Positions 61,610 through 64,000 of a stretch of DNA of 64,000 nucleotides are shown here, piece by piece. This stretch comes from Apophysomyces variabilis (lineage: Eukaryota > Mucoromycota > Mucoromycetes > Mucorales > Mucoraceae): contig MZZL01000404.1 of the NCBI GenBank assembly GCA_002749535.1, positions 343,065-407,064 on the forward strand, given 5' to 3'. The first letter of the stretch is position 1, and each line of letters starts with the position of its first letter. Below the pieces are notes generated by a model, which was given only the letters and a program-made list of their open reading frames with translations, had not been told where the DNA came from and searched no databases. The position numbers and the translations under genes are program-made.

Positions 61610-61882
61610 ATGGCACAAGGAGGACTTAAGAAATCGGCTGGACCCGCCAAGAAAAAGACACACAAGAAGCAGGAGAAGATGAGAAAAGGAAGCCGACAGA
61701 TTGCACCTAAACAGTCAACCTTGGTGAAGCAACGTGCCTTAGAAAAGAAATTGACCGCACAGATCAACAAGAACATCGAAAAGCAAATGTCTGTAAAGGC
61801 CAATGCGGTTGGCAAATTAACCATCATGAAGAAGCTGGCCGAAGAAACAGCAAGGGCAGATAAAAAGAACAAGAAGAAATAA
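61610..61882 (+). CDS. UPF0390 / DUF2462 small basic protein (C19orf53-like)
   Basis: A 90-residue Lys-rich protein in one exon. The order MAQGGLKKSAG, a poly-basic stretch (KKKTHKKQEKMRKGSRQI), APKQSTLVKQRALEKKLT, INKNIEKQM, then KANAVGKLTIMKKLAEE matches the UPF0390 family (human C19orf53, the Leydig cell tumour 10 kDa homologue). Function is poorly known. The composition suggests nucleolar or RNA association. The frame is open upstream, but MAQGG is the first ATG and the family's conserved start. It shares a short divergent promoter with TIM8. Confidence 0.85.
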   Translation: MAQGGLKKSAGPAKKKTHKKQEKMRKGSRQIAPKQSTLVKQRALEKKLTAQINKNIEKQMSVKANAVGKLTIMKKLAEETARADKKNKKK

Positions 61883-62404
61883 GGACGTCAAAAACGATTC
61901 GAATATTTCCTATGTACGCTAGTTACCCTCTCTCTCTCTCCCCCGTTCTTCCCACTTTCTTTTCTTCTTGCAGAACATTCATCAGTTTTGAGACTCAAAG
62001 ATACTCACATCGATTCATATTTCATACGCATATACACGTTGTATAAAAATGACCAAGTTCTTCTAATTATGGGATGAATTTTACTAATTCCTTCTAACTT
62101 GAACTGATTAAAGTTCTGCCTTCGCGTAGCATGGGATACTGTTGCAAAGATGAAACACGACGAAGCCATGCATGGTTTGAATGCATGTTTGCCAAGTAGG
62201 CTAATTTAATATGGTATCATAGGAGAAAATGATACAATGACTCGTCCGACAAAACATGACTTCTGCATGTGCAATATAGAAAAAGAAAATGAACAAGGAA
62301 GGAAAAAAACGCTGGTCCGAATGTACAGTTCGATAAACAAACGAAAATAAAAAAAGAAAAAAAAATAGAAGCAAGACTTCGTTTCCATTTGTAACAACGG
62401 TATG
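61883..62404. other. Convergent 3' spacer
   Basis: About 520 bp between the converging UPF0390 and LIM genes, with CT-dinucleotide runs near 61931-61945 and an A-rich block near 62340. No gene was seen. Confidence 0.45.
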
Positions 62405-64000
62405 TTAGCGAACAAACTTGGCTGGACGGCCCTTGAACAGAAAGGTTGTCAGTTTAATCTACGAGTTATAACGAAATCAAAAGCAAAACTTACCACAGAA
62501 CAATCTGTGCAATGCACAGCCCAACAGCCAGTTTCCTTTATTTCTGTCACTTTAGCACCGGAATCCATCTGTTTTTGACAGTTTTGACAGCGTAAACACT
62601 TTTTATGCCATCGACTCGCTCGAGGACCAGGAATCTCCTCCATAACAGAAATACTTTTTCGACAACAAGGACAAATCTTCGGTCCACCAAACTTCGGTAA
62701 GGGTTTGCTTCGGGTGCTAAATATGTTGAAGTTACTTTCCATCGTCATGGTGGGTGTTGTTCTTGTTGGTTTAGGTGTCGGCTTAGCTGTTGGCTTGGGT
62801 GTTGTTGGCAGACCTGGAGGTCTTTGCAGACTGCATGGTTGACAGTATGCTTCTTCGTTGATCTCCACAAAAGGCTGGTCATACGGTAGCACGTCATGGC
62901 ATCCAACACATCGGAAACACTCGGGATGCATGACGTGTTCACCATGCTTTACTAACTGTTTGGTAATCGGTTTTTTACATTCATAACATTTGAGCCCACT
63001 CGGAGGAGAAGGACGATGACACTGAAATGAACAGAAGGAAAAGTTAGAACACGGAGAACTTGTTTCTTTTCTTTTTACCTTGGGATGATATATATCCTGA
63101 CCATCCTTGATAATTTCTGAATCATTGAAATAATTTTGACATGCTTCACAACGAAGACATTGATGATGATACCAAAACGTCCCCAGTCGGACACAAGGCC
63201 TCGCTATAGGCTTGGCACAAGCATGACAGAATTCACCTGAAAGCCGACGTTCAGGTTTTGCATCAGAAGACTTGTGCGTCATTGTTGCTGTTGTTGGCGC
63301 TGTTGTGGGTGATGTTTTGACGGATGTTGGCGATGTGGTTCGAAAAAGAGATTTATAAGAACGTGTGGATTCTGGTACAGGTGAGCAAAAGCTTGAGAGT
63401 GGAACTGTCTCTTTCCTAGGAGGGGTTGTCTCTCTCTGGAATAAATCAGGGTCAAGGCGTGGTCTTGTACGGGTTGTGGCTGAATGCCCTGGATGAAGCT
63501 GTGGTTGTTTATGTGGATACCATGGTAACGAAGAGAGACTGCTAGGACTATCCAATACATCATCGAGACTACTCAGGGTCGAAGTGATCGATGGCGGAGT
63601 TGGAGGTGCTTGGGCCATCATACAGTTTTCACAGCATGGGGAGCCTTTCAGGTCCACCACTGGCGTGTCTCCGATTGGAGCAGCACATGTGCGACAAACA
63701 AAGCAATCTTTATGCCAAAATCGTGCGCTATGTTCGACATAAGAATCTCTTCCAGTAACCATTCGATGACACTCTGGGCTATTTAAATATAAAATATCAC
63801 TCATTAGGTTCCCTCAAGTAGAGCAGTGGCAATGGAAACTTACCACTCGCCTCTGGGTTGACAACCCTGGCAAATTTTGCTTTTATCCTTGGAAAGTATC
63901 ATTGCTGTGTTGCATTCAGTGCATAGAGTTGGTCCGTTATCAAATGGGTTCGCCGTCCGCCTGCTTGGCGACGGATTTCCTGCCAACTTGGCAGCATCTG
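62405..64000 (-). CDS. Multi-LIM-domain protein (paxillin/Pxl1-like), 5' partial
   Basis: Visible exons (high to low) are 64000-63844 (continues off the window), 63778-63079, 63021-62494 and 62458-62405, giving about 479 residues. LIM zinc modules in order are: an N-terminal Cys-pair set (CTEC...CQGC), LIM1 (CPECHRM ... WHKDCFVCRTC ... CCENC), LIM2 (CHACAKP ... YHHQCLRCEAC), LIM3 (CYECKKP ... HPECFRCVGC ... CQPC) and a C-terminal LIM4 (CPCCRKS ... WHKKCLRCQNC ... HCTDC). Ser/Pro-rich linkers separate them, and a Thr/Pro/Lys repeat (PTAKPTPKPTRTTP) lies before LIM4. LIM proteins scaffold actin and Rho-type signalling at polarity sites. An exact orthologue cannot be named without the N-terminus. 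No enzymatic domain is visible. Confidence 0.87.

Overview
The window is a stretch of fungal nuclear chromosome. It carries intron-rich protein genes, mostly with introns of about 37-90 nt, GT-AG borders and typical fungal products (fungal transcription-factor homology domain, PX-PB1 polarity-type protein, ABCC vacuolar-type transporter). The short introns, the IS630/Tc1-type DDE transposase relic and the overall gene set suggest an early-diverging fungus, most likely Mucoromycota (Mucorales). This is inference; no species-specific marker was recognised. Exon structures were built by hand from reading-frame continuity, splice-site consensus and similarity to known families. Every multi-exon model given as resolved is phase-consistent from start to stop.

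Layout. 1-4760 (+): WDR59/SEA-complex gene, 5' end outside the window. 4881-6650 (-): single-exon SET-domain protein. 7133-7512 (+): YOS1. 7655-9751 (-): dynactin p62 (DCTN4). 9752-14461: gene-poor, with a dispersed repeat and a broken DDE transposase. 14462-15832 (+): PX-PB1 protein. 17512-19860 (-): fungal transcription-factor-domain protein. 21059-24575 (-): 20-exon PlsB-type glycerol-3-phosphate acyltransferase. 25732-26300 (-): RPL37. 27106-28457 (+): MAP kinase kinase. 28765-30403 (-): HSF-type factor. 34104-34861 (+): RPS23. 35536-39000: AT-rich island holding a self-nested non-autonomous transposon family. 39065-39137 (+): tRNA-Ile(AAT). 39138-49158: about 10 kb desert with one decayed coding relic. 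49159-54940 (-): full-length ABCC transporter, 20 exons. 55972-56230 (-): coding relic. 56438-57459 (-): CCDC124/Lso2. 57474-58033 (-): unrecognised five-exon 110-residue protein. 58528-60357 (-): unrecognised 508-residue protein. 61021-61391 (-): TIM8. 61610-61882 (+): UPF0390 small basic protein. 62405-64000 (-): multi-LIM protein, 5' end outside the window.

Most genes are housekeeping and functionally unrelated: TORC1 signalling, ER-Golgi transport, dynein cargo adaptor, ribosome, ribosome-associated factor, mitochondrial import, lipid synthesis. The regulatory genes are the MAPKK, the HSF-type factor, the transcription-factor-domain protein and the PX-PB1 and LIM proteins. There is no operon-like logic, only divergent and convergent pairs with short shared spacers.

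The most unusual structure is the 35.5-38.7 kb island. A 1.36 kb element (36488-37849) sits with a 5-bp target duplication inside an older copy of itself (35992-38677) in the opposite orientation. The young copy therefore carries an intact version of the sequence it interrupted. The older copy is decayed mainly by C-to-T and G-to-A changes. No previously undescribed multi-gene system was found.
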